Source of the DNA: Kluyveromyces lactis
Taxonomy: Eukaryota; Ascomycota; Saccharomycetes; Saccharomycetales; Saccharomycetaceae
Direction of reading: 5' to 3'
Assembly: GCF_000002515.2 (NCBI RefSeq)
Contig: NC_006042.1
Coordinates: forward strand, 1,364,001 to 1,428,000
DNA length: 64,000 nt
Below, in pieces: positions 56,201-64,000 of this stretch; position 1 is the stretch's first letter; each line of letters begins with the position of its first letter. The position numbers and the translations under genes were made by a program. The notes beneath the pieces were generated by a model. The model was not told where the DNA came from. It made no database searches and was given only the letters and a program-made list of their open reading frames with translations.

Positions 56201-58344
56201 TTTTTGGCGTGTTCGTGAAGAACACATTGGTTCATATTATGAAAATGAAGCTCGAATCTTTACTAGGCAAAGTTCTTCACTTGATTCATCTTTGTGTTGT
56301 CAATAACCTGGCAGACTTTGAACGAATATTTTGGCATGAGTATCATCTTGACGAGTCTGAGAATGGGTTTTATCATAGTATCGGATCTTTACTCTACAAT
56401 TTTCTATCTTCGGATGACTTTAACGTAGAGAATGGTAAGATCAGAGAGATATTCCGATTTTTGAAAGATCGGGCACCACACATTAATGTGGACGATTACC
56501 TCTCAGAACAGACTCCAAATTATGACCCCAGAATTTTGTTCACTGATATAAGTGAATCGGAAAACGAGGAGTACATTAAGAAGAAGATGTTAGCAAAGTC
56601 GAGAAGAGAAAAACTTATGCAGAAGCTAGCCAAACAACAAAAGGAATTCATGGATAACAACAATGTTTCTGCAGAGGATATTAGCTCACAAGGAACCAAT
56701 CTCGATAACTCTGCTATCGGTATATGTTGGACATATCCGGAAGATGATTGTGTATTTTGCAAGATGCCCAAAGATTATGATGTTTTATCATACTTTGTAT
56801 TTGTCGAACGCAATGTTGTTTCTATCAATTTAGCTTCGGATGACAAAACAAAGGATGTAGAATTTCAACCGGTGCTTACAACTTGTGGCCACTGTGCTCA
56901 TTTCGGTTGCTTACTATCACATATGAAATCTTTGAGAAAAAGTCTAGGGCAAATTACCAAAAATATAAGAGATACATTTGGTTTATCCTCGTTAAATTGC
57001 TCTTTGTGCAATTCTTTGGTAAATGCATTCATACCTCTTTTAAAAGGAACGCAGTACTGCGCTGATTATAATTCTAAAAGTCTTGTCACCCGCCATAGTT
57101 TGGCTTTGATTACGGAGCTCAGTGGCTTGAAGTTCTCATTACAGAATGGCTTCACGGCTGGTTATACTTTGTTTGCGAACACGATTTCTAACCTTGAGTT
57201 GGTATTACGGGATGAAAGCAATAAGTTTGTCATAAACAAGTTAACTAGCAGACAAATCACCAGCTTAAGGCTTTTGGACGATTTGATTAGTTTTGGCTTA
57301 GAAAAGAAAATGATTTCCGCCAGCGGTCCCCACTCCGATGACATATTTATGTCACTTTGTTCCTCGATGCACATGCTTTCCGACGACGAACATATACTGC
57401 ATCTTTTGAAAACGAAATTAATAGAGGAATTAAGTCTGAGGATCAATGAAGTTGCTGCTTTATCTTACCAAAATGACATTCCACGTCAAAAAAAATCTTT
57501 CTCAATTCCTTACAGAGATGTTATATCTCAAATTATTATCAGTAGGATTCATACTACTAGTGTCATTAATCAGACCGAAATTTTGAAAGCAGAAGGTATC
57601 TTTCGTGGAAATGAAATGATATTTATCGATTTTATTATGGTACAGTTTCTCATCTTTCTAAGAAAGGTGTGCATTGCCCTCCATTCTAAGTACATCAGTG
57701 CAGACAAAGCTGTCATTTCTGGAAAAGGTTACAATGAACTTGAAACCATGATAGACTTTTGCAACCTACCTCCCTTCATAGAACTACTCCAGGAACTGTT
57801 TTGCAAGAATAGTAGTGATCCCGAAGGTTCAGGGAAATGTAGCATTGTCACACGAAAGCCAAAGATTCCCGTTTCTTCTCCGTTTATTGATTTACCAAGA
57901 GTGATATCATATATGTCAAAGCAGACAGATTCCGAAATAAACCTCAGATTCAGTGCCTTCAAGGAAGACATTGCCATTTGTATGTTTTGCGGATTATCTT
58001 GCATTTTACAGAAAGTATCTTTGTTACATTTTTCCCGAATTGGACAATGCACAAATCATTATTACAACGAGTGTAAATGTAAAGCGCCATTTGGATGTTT
58101 CTTCATTCTTAAAAGTAACATCATTTATTTAAGTTATGGTAGTAGGGGATCATTCTATCAAACGCCATACGTCAATAAACACGGTGAAACTGACGAAGAT
58201 TATAAATTGGGCACTCCTGTCTTCTTTAATAAAGCAAGATACCAGCATTTCATTCAGGATATCATGCTCTCTGGAAAAATACCTCATCTAATCAATCGAG
58301 CTAATGACAAAACTGTTGATGTTGGTGGTTGGGAATCGATGTGA
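53215..58344 (+). CDS. UBR2: E3 ubiquitin ligase Ubr2 (Rpn4 degradation)
   Basis: Cytosolic E3 of the UBR family; with Mub1 and Rad6 it ubiquitinates the proteasome-gene activator Rpn4. The 1709-residue protein has a UBR box near 88-160 (SQCSKQCHGTE, CFDCTKNPLYEICEDC, VCHCGD) and a K/R-rich basic patch before the RING. The RING at about 1180-1265 has CVFCKMP, TCGHCAHFGC and CSLCN. The C-terminal domain includes CMFCGLSC and NKARYQHFIQD. It lacks the ClpS-like region of Ubr1, as expected. S. cerevisiae Ubr2 is longer (1872) and lies on chromosome XII, away from UBR1. The ATG at 53215 is followed by a plausible conserved start. Confidence 0.94.
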   Translation: MGESVRCLRDFLVHFAHFCRYRYNDMCSFYLWKVLLTCMNHCNEEINWEDLTHVFGLNQWEMGDFGKIKLRSNWRESLIPKRKHNDHRGSQCSKQCHGTETVYYCFDCTKNPLYEICEDCFDESQHIGHRYTSRVVTRPEGKVCHCGDISSYNDPKKAFQCRIQSNNADIDVTNLQLYNDMWISTFSQVLDFIIDCCFAWMDGDEKIKHEAVESIPIKDSVGNVESFSQKYVLVLYQHECNIHVQDVARKISRALKKDISFGTFVLSQFDQDEHFTVIAESTNKAFMLRLKQELELQDIPTHLMNESNVFKRYMISELVRWLHHFAVHNPSVLSGKLSLRLAYMDQYVSNLLAVKPFKINILGNFIVPHQKHNSFPWIKPWNFQSNSDETHDPNITNVMLIYDQKIRETDTPNTACRYLPLSGSRFQYFITECLTTFSQFTRMRLLEVFGSIFSVRDDSKKCLAAQYLDVYCNILYRTIVSDASGYKLTLMSTLSQYIFPSPSTANMIINAGFIERCLTFSYSIMSSDSEIVPNSPPIPLSSEFKLPDTVIKNKKAVICFKDIYQAMCTNTKPASVFANESLTNAMRECFFSFNKILPLKRETSEHVQYENFDFSSFYFFFSSILIMVDGFLRNISLVLDPIKRKQLVSTLLTTSIDKHLSSLDKFRPSIPGNTSNTFKTTVCNVQTRIFNFKVGSETQNFFNPISYYIKFILQWSQCGRYEPLPETLKDYFNFKEFFKSPTECLWIAEQALCTLVMISQIDVGFWVRNGSPIQHQLKMYTKYSMREFTYFSDFFLVQFSMCYADPHDFMVNFLTRWGLKYWAEGIPIGDYPEESLTIAMTEQCFLTLIRLMTETRALCASTSVEGFESTMKSEIIHSLCFRKCSYSSLVEAIPEHVTKHPAFDLYLNQYSDYHEPTGNFDTGTYSLKKQYRKQIDPFFVGFSSNKRYEATLLVRERMKETYGVSFNDTFVQASSIQDQLRNTQYQNLYQITSTDIFGVFVKNTLVHIMKMKLESLLGKVLHLIHLCVVNNLADFERIFWHEYHLDESENGFYHSIGSLLYNFLSSDDFNVENGKIREIFRFLKDRAPHINVDDYLSEQTPNYDPRILFTDISESENEEYIKKKMLAKSRREKLMQKLAKQQKEFMDNNNVSAEDISSQGTNLDNSAIGICWTYPEDDCVFCKMPKDYDVLSYFVFVERNVVSINLASDDKTKDVEFQPVLTTCGHCAHFGCLLSHMKSLRKSLGQITKNIRDTFGLSSLNCSLCNSLVNAFIPLLKGTQYCADYNSKSLVTRHSLALITELSGLKFSLQNGFTAGYTLFANTISNLELVLRDESNKFVINKLTSRQITSLRLLDDLISFGLEKKMISASGPHSDDIFMSLCSSMHMLSDDEHILHLLKTKLIEELSLRINEVAALSYQNDIPRQKKSFSIPYRDVISQIIISRIHTTSVINQTEILKAEGIFRGNEMIFIDFIMVQFLIFLRKVCIALHSKYISADKAVISGKGYNELETMIDFCNLPPFIELLQELFCKNSSDPEGSGKCSIVTRKPKIPVSSPFIDLPRVISYMSKQTDSEINLRFSAFKEDIAICMFCGLSCILQKVSLLHFSRIGQCTNHYYNECKCKAPFGCFFILKSNIIYLSYGSRGSFYQTPYVNKHGETDEDYKLGTPVFFNKARYQHFIQDIMLSGKIPHLINRANDKTVDVGGWESM

Positions 58345-58688
58345 CGCAAAAACGGACGTCGGCATAAGGCAGAACCATGCTCTTTTGCTAAGCTGTGCCA
58401 TTATTCACTCGCTTGAAGGAAATACAAACAATAGCATCTCATGATAACATAGCAGTACATACATCACAACATATCATCGAAAATACATCATAGGCCTTTC
58501 TTTTTTTTTTGGCATTTCAACCTTCGCGACGTCTTTGCCCAGAATTCTTACCAAGGCACATTAAAGCGCTTGTCTTTAATGATGAACAAATCACTGATTG
58601 TCGAATCTTGGTACTTGATCCTTTACAGCATTCAAAATATTTAGAGGACTATTTTATAAAATTATTATATTATTTAGTGCGTGAAAGG
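58345..58688. other. Convergent gap UBR2 / TYS1
   Basis: 344 bases. An open plus-strand frame at 58509-58721 has no ATG and is not called. AT-rich sequence with a T-run near 58500. Confidence 0.55.
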
Positions 58689-59882
58689 TTATTTGGCATC
58701 TTCCAAATTAGTTTCTTTTAGCGCTTCAGCCGCTTGCTCAACAGCTGGCTTAGCACCTGGGTAACGATCACCTTTATTCTTTGATTTCTTAGCTTTCTTG
58801 GTCTTTTCAACTACTGGTGGTGGATAACCCTTAGCTTCAGCCTCTTGGAACTCAGGATTGTTTTGAAATTCTTCTCTAAGTGGAGCCAATAGCTCGTTGA
58901 TAGCATCAGAGACACCGGACTTTAAATCTGGAGGAGCTAATTTTTGCTCCTTGAAGTCCTGCTTAATCTGATCTAGAGAAGTATATGAAATTGGTCCACC
59001 GAATTTTTCAGGACGGTTGATATCGAACTTAAAGTGATCACTACCGTATTTCAACTCTTGTATTGGTGCAACAACAGATTCGATGAAAGCCAATAACCCA
59101 TTATCTTCAACGACACCTGGGGCACAGAATGCACTGTTAATCTTCTTCTTAACTTGTTTTGGTTCTTCTAATAAATCAATCTTAGAATTTGGATCAGAAG
59201 CAGACATCTTACCACCTTGGCCTAAGCCTGGAACCATTGGATTCATCAAATGTGCTCTTTTCTTATAGCCCAATTTTTCCAAATTCTCTTCTGCTAGCAC
59301 GAAGATCTTTCTTTGATCAACACCACCGAATTGGACATCGACACCAAGATGTTCTTCATCTAAGGCTTGCATCAAAGGGTAAATCAAACCACTCAACAAT
59401 GGGTTAGCGACTTGCTTCACAACATCGGCACCAGCTCTCTTGGCATCGTTTTGAGAAACAATGTTAGACAACTTGAAGATGTCCATGATGTATTCGTTGG
59501 AGGTTTGATAAGAAGAACCAATAACGAACTTCAATTTTTCAATTGGAACGTTGATGCTTCTCAAAATCGCCTTGATGACTAGTTCGTAATACTTTGCTCT
59601 GTAAGCAACAACTTCCAAAGAAGCCTTCATATTATCCAAGAAAGCGTGCAAATCGGCCAATAGAACAGTAACTTCACAGCCAGCTTTCAAAAAATCTGCC
59701 AACTTGGTCATTGGAACAAAATAACCACAGTGAGGTCTACCGGTTGGTGCAGTACCCCAGTACAATTTCAAAGGTCTCTTTTCAACTTCCAAAACATTCT
59801 TGATAATCTGGGCATTGAGAACTTCCTGCAAGTTCTTGGTGATCAAAGCATATTGTTCATTTGGATCTGTGACGGACGACAT
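58689..59882 (-). CDS. TYS1: Cytosolic tyrosyl-tRNA synthetase
   Basis: Class I synthetase that charges cytosolic tRNA-Tyr. The 397-residue protein has the HIGH-equivalent PTGRPHCGYF (about 46-55) and the tyrosine pocket region. QFGGVDQRKIF and the KMSAS loop (about residue 224) follow, typical of eukaryotic/archaeal TyrRS. The C-terminal tail is lysine-rich (KTKKAKKSKNKGDRY) and ends TNLEDAK. Length equals S. cerevisiae Tys1 (394). Codon bias is high. It lies next to UBR1/UBR2 and TFG1, matching YGR184-YGR186. A Gcn4 site lies upstream. Confidence 0.97.
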   Translation of the reverse strand: MSSVTDPNEQYALITKNLQEVLNAQIIKNVLEVEKRPLKLYWGTAPTGRPHCGYFVPMTKLADFLKAGCEVTVLLADLHAFLDNMKASLEVVAYRAKYYELVIKAILRSINVPIEKLKFVIGSSYQTSNEYIMDIFKLSNIVSQNDAKRAGADVVKQVANPLLSGLIYPLMQALDEEHLGVDVQFGGVDQRKIFVLAEENLEKLGYKKRAHLMNPMVPGLGQGGKMSASDPNSKIDLLEEPKQVKKKINSAFCAPGVVEDNGLLAFIESVVAPIQELKYGSDHFKFDINRPEKFGGPISYTSLDQIKQDFKEQKLAPPDLKSGVSDAINELLAPLREEFQNNPEFQEAEAKGYPPPVVEKTKKAKKSKNKGDRYPGAKPAVEQAAEALKETNLEDAK

Positions 59883-60590
59883 CTCTTCACAATTCGTATC
59901 AACTTGGATTATAATTCCTATCTAAAAAGCCTTGTAACACAAAAAATGGCAAAACAGAAAAGACAAAAAACACTTCAGGATAGTTCTCAAAACCCTATGG
60001 TTGAGCTTGATAAATATTAATGCTGGTGATTCAAAGTCAACTGAATACAAACAATCCTTCTGGTCAATGTCAAGTGAGTCACATGGAATCTGTCTTCTTT
60101 TGTCGAAAAGATACAGAGAGATGAGAACAAAACGCTGAAAATGATTTTTAGATCTGATACACCCGTACATCACATACCGTACAAAGCACGTGATCAGGAA
60201 ATATAATTCCAGGCTCTTAATTTAGTCAAAAGCTGACTCCAACAACGTCTTAATATAGCATTCTTGGTTTAGTAGAGTAATATACATCCACTTGAAGGTC
60301 TCAGGTTACTTACAACCTGCCAGAAGCCCACCAACGGGTAGTTGATTCTTCTTTTTTCTTCCTGGTTGCTAGTATTTTTCAATGAAGAACTGGAGTTTGA
60401 GGAAACTAAAAGTTTTGAATATCAAACTATGAATTTACAAAGTATGAAGAAGCAGTTAGCAATTAGATTGCAGTTCTCTTGATTGAACAGGATCAAGCAG
60501 CTGGTATTGTAACTCTGTTGAATAGTTAGGATTTTGGTGGAAGAGAGCAGTGGAATTCCTGCTACGAAAATAATCGAGCCTACTGAAACT
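59883..60590. other. Divergent promoter region TYS1 / TFG1
   Basis: 708 bases. It contains a Gcn4 site (listed separately), a second near-site TGACTCC near 60233 and a GCACGTGATC core near 60186. No gene is called. Confidence 0.6.
60075..60081. promoter_or_regulatory. Gcn4 site TGAGTCA
   Basis: A perfect Gcn4 (GCRE) heptamer about 195 bases upstream of TYS1. Aminoacyl-tRNA synthetase genes are known Gcn4 targets, so the location is meaningful. Confidence 0.6.
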
Positions 60591-62651
60591 ATGTCTAATG
60601 CAACCAAGTCCAATGATGCGTCGCCCTTCATCAAGAGGGATCAGATGAGAAGGGAGTTCTTGAGAGCAAGACAAAGGAGTAACAATCCGAAGCCTATAGT
60701 AAAGAAAGAGGATCCCGAACAAGCTGCAGAAGAGGCTAGGAAGTTATTGCAGCCTGAGGCACTATCTAGAAGGGTTAAGAGGGAGCCAGGTAAGTCAGGG
60801 TATAGTGAGTTTCCATTGCGAGCAATTGACATGAGAGATAAAGAAAACGTTAAGACGAATTTGGTCAAATTTCAGTCTAAGAAACCAATAGACCCTGAGG
60901 ATTTCCATTTACCCATCAGATTACATCGTAAGGATACTAGAAACTTGCAATTCCAGTTGACCAGAGCGGAAATTGTGCAAAGACAGAAGGAAATTGCGGA
61001 ATTCAAGCAGAGACAACTCGAAGAAGCAGGAGGTGCAGGACCGGGTACTGGCGGTAGCAACTCAACGCCGACAGCATCTAAAGGTAACAGTACTGGTGGA
61101 AGTTTCTCTCAATCTAACGGGAAACCATATAATAGCAAACAAGGAACGCCAGTTCCAGGTACGTTGAATGGTCCAAAAGTGGGAGTAACTAATTATAATA
61201 ATACAGATGGTCCTAACGTGAATAATAACGGTTCATCAAGTTCAGAGCTGAAAACTGGCACAGATTCCGGCTCTCCTCCAAATGGGAAAGAAGGAACTCC
61301 CAGCAATACCGTCACTATCCTTGAAGAGGCTGGAGTGGCAGAAGACCCAACTAAGGTCGGTATGGTTAAATATGATGGTAAGGCTGAACCTGAGATACAC
61401 GAAGAAGGTACTATAGACCCTATGGCTGATGTTGCACCACATGGAGGTGGTCGTTTTAGAAGGGGTAATTCTAAAAGAAAGACAAGACAGTTGAAGAGAT
61501 TAGATGAAGAAGCGAAAAGGTTAAGATTCGAAGAATTTTATCCATGGGTCATGGAAGATTTTGATGGTTTTAACACCTGGGTAGGTTCATACGAAGCAGG
61601 TAACTCAGACTCATATGTCCTTTTAAGTGTTGAAGACGACGGGAGCTTTACTATGATTCCTGCGGATAAAGTCTACCGTTTCACTGCAAGAAATAAATAT
61701 AACACATTGACCATTGAAGAAGCCGAGAAAAGGATGGAGAAGAACAAAGAAGGTGCTCCTCGTTGGTTTATGAAGCATTTGGACGAGTCCAGTAAAACAA
61801 CCACAAGATATGATAGAACCTTAAGAAGACTTAGAGCTGTCGATGGGAACACAAGACAGGCCGAAGATGATGAGGACCGTGGAGATAACTCAGAGGTCGA
61901 ATTGGATTACGATGAAGAATTTGCGGATGATGAAGAAGCACCAATCATAGACGGTAATGAAGAAGAGAATAAGGAATCGGAACAAAGGATCAAGAAAGAA
62001 ATGTTACAAGCTAATGCTTTGGGATTACGTGACGATGATGGGGAAGAGTCAGATGACGAACTATTTGGAGAGAAAAAAATTGACGAAGAAGGTGAAAAAG
62101 TCAAGAAAGCCCTCCTTAAAACAGATCTGGGTGCTTTATATGAATCTGATGCAGAAGAGAACCCATATCTATCACACTCTGAGGAAGATGAAGAGCAAGC
62201 TGATTCGGATAAGAAAGATTCCGAGAAGGATAATGAAAAGCAAAGTCGGAGATCCTCACCAAAGAAGAAAGCTTCTGACACACCATCAGGTCCACCAAAA
62301 TTAGTAGTAAAAAGCATTAATCAAAATATCGTTGTACTAACTGGTGAGAAATCAGTATTATCGAACTTCCCTGCAGGAGCCTGGAATCCAAACTTGAAGA
62401 AACGTCCAGCAGAGTCTCAGCCACAAGAATCTATGGACAATAAGAGGGCAAAGTCTGATCACTCGGCAGATGATTTGTTAACGGAAGACGATATAATCAA
62501 TGCAATTGAGGGCAAGCAGTTGACTTTGAAACAATTAATCAGACAATTGAAAGAAAAGGTCGGTAGACATCCTGACAATAAAGAAAGAATGAAGGTTTTT
62601 GTCAAGAAACTTGTTAAACTGAACGGTAAATTCCTCGAATTGAGTAAGTAG
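60591..62651 (+). CDS. TFG1: TFIIF largest subunit Tfg1 (RAP74)
   Basis: Large subunit of the Pol II general factor TFIIF, active in start-site selection and elongation. The 686-residue protein opens MSNATKSNDASPFIKRDQMR. It contains FHLPIRLHRKDTRNLQFQL and a long low-complexity insert. The conserved dimerisation region FEEFYPWVMEDFDGFNTW...YVLLSVEDDGSFTMIPADKVY follows. Acidic K/E/S stretches lead to a C-terminal winged helix (about 610-686). The frame opens upstream at a TTG (60534), but the ATG at 60591 gives a start like S. cerevisiae (ASPFIKRD) and is used. S. cerevisiae Tfg1 is 735 residues. It is convergent with HGH1. Confidence 0.95.
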   Translation: MSNATKSNDASPFIKRDQMRREFLRARQRSNNPKPIVKKEDPEQAAEEARKLLQPEALSRRVKREPGKSGYSEFPLRAIDMRDKENVKTNLVKFQSKKPIDPEDFHLPIRLHRKDTRNLQFQLTRAEIVQRQKEIAEFKQRQLEEAGGAGPGTGGSNSTPTASKGNSTGGSFSQSNGKPYNSKQGTPVPGTLNGPKVGVTNYNNTDGPNVNNNGSSSSELKTGTDSGSPPNGKEGTPSNTVTILEEAGVAEDPTKVGMVKYDGKAEPEIHEEGTIDPMADVAPHGGGRFRRGNSKRKTRQLKRLDEEAKRLRFEEFYPWVMEDFDGFNTWVGSYEAGNSDSYVLLSVEDDGSFTMIPADKVYRFTARNKYNTLTIEEAEKRMEKNKEGAPRWFMKHLDESSKTTTRYDRTLRRLRAVDGNTRQAEDDEDRGDNSEVELDYDEEFADDEEAPIIDGNEEENKESEQRIKKEMLQANALGLRDDDGEESDDELFGEKKIDEEGEKVKKALLKTDLGALYESDAEENPYLSHSEEDEEQADSDKKDSEKDNEKQSRRSSPKKKASDTPSGPPKLVVKSINQNIVVLTGEKSVLSNFPAGAWNPNLKKRPAESQPQESMDNKRAKSDHSADDLLTEDDIINAIEGKQLTLKQLIRQLKEKVGRHPDNKERMKVFVKKLVKLNGKFLELSK

Positions 62652-62836
62652 TTAACATAATTTCCTCGTTTTCAAACCTCTGGAGATATACATGTAGTGA
62701 TAATTGATATATATCACCTGGGTCCAATTGGAAGGGGCAGGAAATAGCATATTGATATAGTCAGTTTATTAACAATAAGTACGCTTAAAATAAATATATG
62801 TTATTTGAAAACAAGATATCTATAGGAAGTTATCAT

Positions 62837-63997
62837 TTATAAAACTTCGACGATAGCATCGTCATCATCGTCGGACTCTTCTTCTTCTTCTTCTTCTTCT
62901 ATCTCGGCTATTTCGCCATCTTCCGCAGATTTGGCCACGATTTCTTCTATCACTTGATTCTCCGGCTCACCTCTCATCAACATGTTAACAATTCTATGAG
63001 ATAATTCACCGATATCGTCATTTCCAATATTTTTATGTAACTCTCTGACCAATGGGTATACTGATTTCGATCTTAAGTATTCTCTGCCGGCTTTAGTGGT
63101 ACAAAGCAATAAAATACTTTCTAAATGCACACATATGATTTCAGGAATAGGATCTCTCTCTTTGTCGGCAGGTAAGAGTTGCAATTCATCCGGTAGATTG
63201 AACATATCTTCTTCATCAATTTCGGAGTCTTTAGCTGATGCAATCGGTAGAAGAATATAAGGTAAAAGATTGATTTCCTCATTAGTCAAAAGGTTTTCAT
63301 GCTTTTCGGAATCAAATAACGAATTCTTGATGGTATAAGCCACACCTTCTCTTCTGGTTTTAGCATCATACTTTTCAGTGAATACCAATAGTTTAGAAAT
63401 TGGGATGACGCCGTCATACTCCTGCTGTTCAATGAAATACTCTCTACCAATCTTAAATCTCGAAATGTCGGCAAAGAAATAAGCTAAGTAGTCATAAGTG
63501 GCATATCTGTTCAACTTTCTATCGTAACCCTTCACAAAACAATCCATTAAGCAATCCATTACTTTGTTGCTTTTAAAGACTTCTATGTTTAATGGAATAC
63601 CATCGTCTTCCTTCTTAACAAACGAAAACAATTCGGTAATATTGTCTTCCTTGGCGAGATTAGACAATAAAATACACATGATATCCGCACTTGCGTTAGC
63701 TAAATCACAGATTTTCCACGATAAGTACTGTAGGAATTCAGTATCCTTGACGATCAACTTTCTCATAGTAACATCATCACATAAATTCGCTAAAATCGTA
63801 GTGGATTGTTGAACGATAACTTTTGACTTATCTTTAGCTAGAACTTTTAGATCCTCTATAGCTTTGTAATTATTACATTTGAAAATGACAGCACTTGCTC
63901 CAGTTGAGAAGCCAACCAGATTATCAAGAGCAATCTGTCTGACGGCAGGCTGGTCTGAATGCAAAAATGACACTAATTCTTCTAATTCCGTGGACAT
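62837..63997 (-). CDS. HGH1: Hgh1, eEF2 folding chaperone (FAM203 family)
   Basis: Armadillo-like protein that with CCT/TRiC and Hsp90 helps fold translation elongation factor 2. The 386-residue protein is complete, with ATG at 63997 just inside the window edge. It has DUF383/DUF384-type helical repeats through most of its length (for example [23 protein letters not shown] and [26 protein letters not shown]). A run of Glu and Asp follows near the C-terminus. Length and acidic tail match S. cerevisiae Hgh1 (394). The 185-base gap to TFG1 holds nothing but shared 3' ends. The orthologue YGR187C is next to TFG1 in S. cerevisiae too. Confidence 0.95.
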   Translation of the reverse strand: MSTELEELVSFLHSDQPAVRQIALDNLVGFSTGASAVIFKCNNYKAIEDLKVLAKDKSKVIVQQSTTILANLCDDVTMRKLIVKDTEFLQYLSWKICDLANASADIMCILLSNLAKEDNITELFSFVKKEDDGIPLNIEVFKSNKVMDCLMDCFVKGYDRKLNRYATYDYLAYFFADISRFKIGREYFIEQQEYDGVIPISKLLVFTEKYDAKTRREGVAYTIKNSLFDSEKHENLLTNEEINLLPYILLPIASAKDSEIDEEDMFNLPDELQLLPADKERDPIPEIICVHLESILLLCTTKAGREYLRSKSVYPLVRELHKNIGNDDIGELSHRIVNMLMRGEPENQVIEEIVAKSAEDGEIAEIEEEEEEEESDDDDDAIVEVL

Positions 63998-64000
63998 CTT

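Noticed and set aside
58509-58721. Open plus-strand frame between UBR2 and TYS1
   Set aside because: Lacks any ATG and overlaps the TYS1 3' end. The sequence looks partly protein-like, but there is no supporting signal.

Overview
The window is a stretch of nuclear chromosome from a budding yeast of the family Saccharomycetaceae. It is most likely a Kluyveromyces species, and K. lactis or a close relative fits best. The evidence is compact, mostly intronless genes, three short spliceosomal introns with GTATGT and TACTAAC signals, a tRNA-Leu(CAA) with an intron, and almost every protein recognisable as an orthologue of a named S. cerevisiae gene. The species name is inferred; the family is well supported. 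Gene order suggests a lineage that did not undergo the whole-genome duplication. Between about 29.7 and 63.9 kb, orthologues of genes I remember from S. cerevisiae chromosome VII (OKP1, PBP1, ATF2, ERG1, CBP4, TIM13, QCR9, UBR1, TYS1, TFG1, HGH1) are interleaved with genes from chromosome X (RNR2, RRN7, APS3). This is the expected ancestral order before the duplicated copies were sorted.

Layout. 0-9.8 kb: partial PTC1, MED2, ATP16, MCD1, RQC1 and IPI1. 11-24 kb: NAM8, an unrecognised 280-residue protein, LSO2, PSD2, POL31 (with a newly inferred intron) and MSM1. 24-29 kb: RBG2, YIP1, a thioredoxin-reductase-like flavoprotein that looks bacterial in origin, and tRNA-Leu. 29-43.5 kb: RNR2, OKP1, PBP1, RRN7, ATF2, ERG1, CBP4 and APS3 (spliced). 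43.8-64 kb: tRNA-Gly, TIM13, QCR9 (spliced, start codon alone in exon 1), the head-to-head E3 ligase paralogues UBR1 and UBR2, TYS1, TFG1 and HGH1.

The genes are housekeeping genes and do not form operons. Promoter motifs agree with function. MCB/SCB-type G1/S elements lie before MCD1, POL31 and RNR2 (cohesion, DNA polymerase delta, dNTP supply). PAC boxes lie before IPI1 (also RRPE) and RRN7 (ribosome assembly, Pol I). A Gcn4 site precedes TYS1, a Yap1-type site precedes the flavoprotein, and a sterol-response core plus a 10-bp-phased TCGTAT array precede ERG1.

I saw no CRISPR array, insertion sequence, retroelement or centromere. The items most worth following up are the likely transferred flavoprotein, the POL31 intron, the long QCR9 intron with an open reading frame inside it, the UBR1/UBR2 divergent pair with possible coding remnants between them, and the phased repeat before ERG1. 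All motif calls were made by eye; no similarity search was run.
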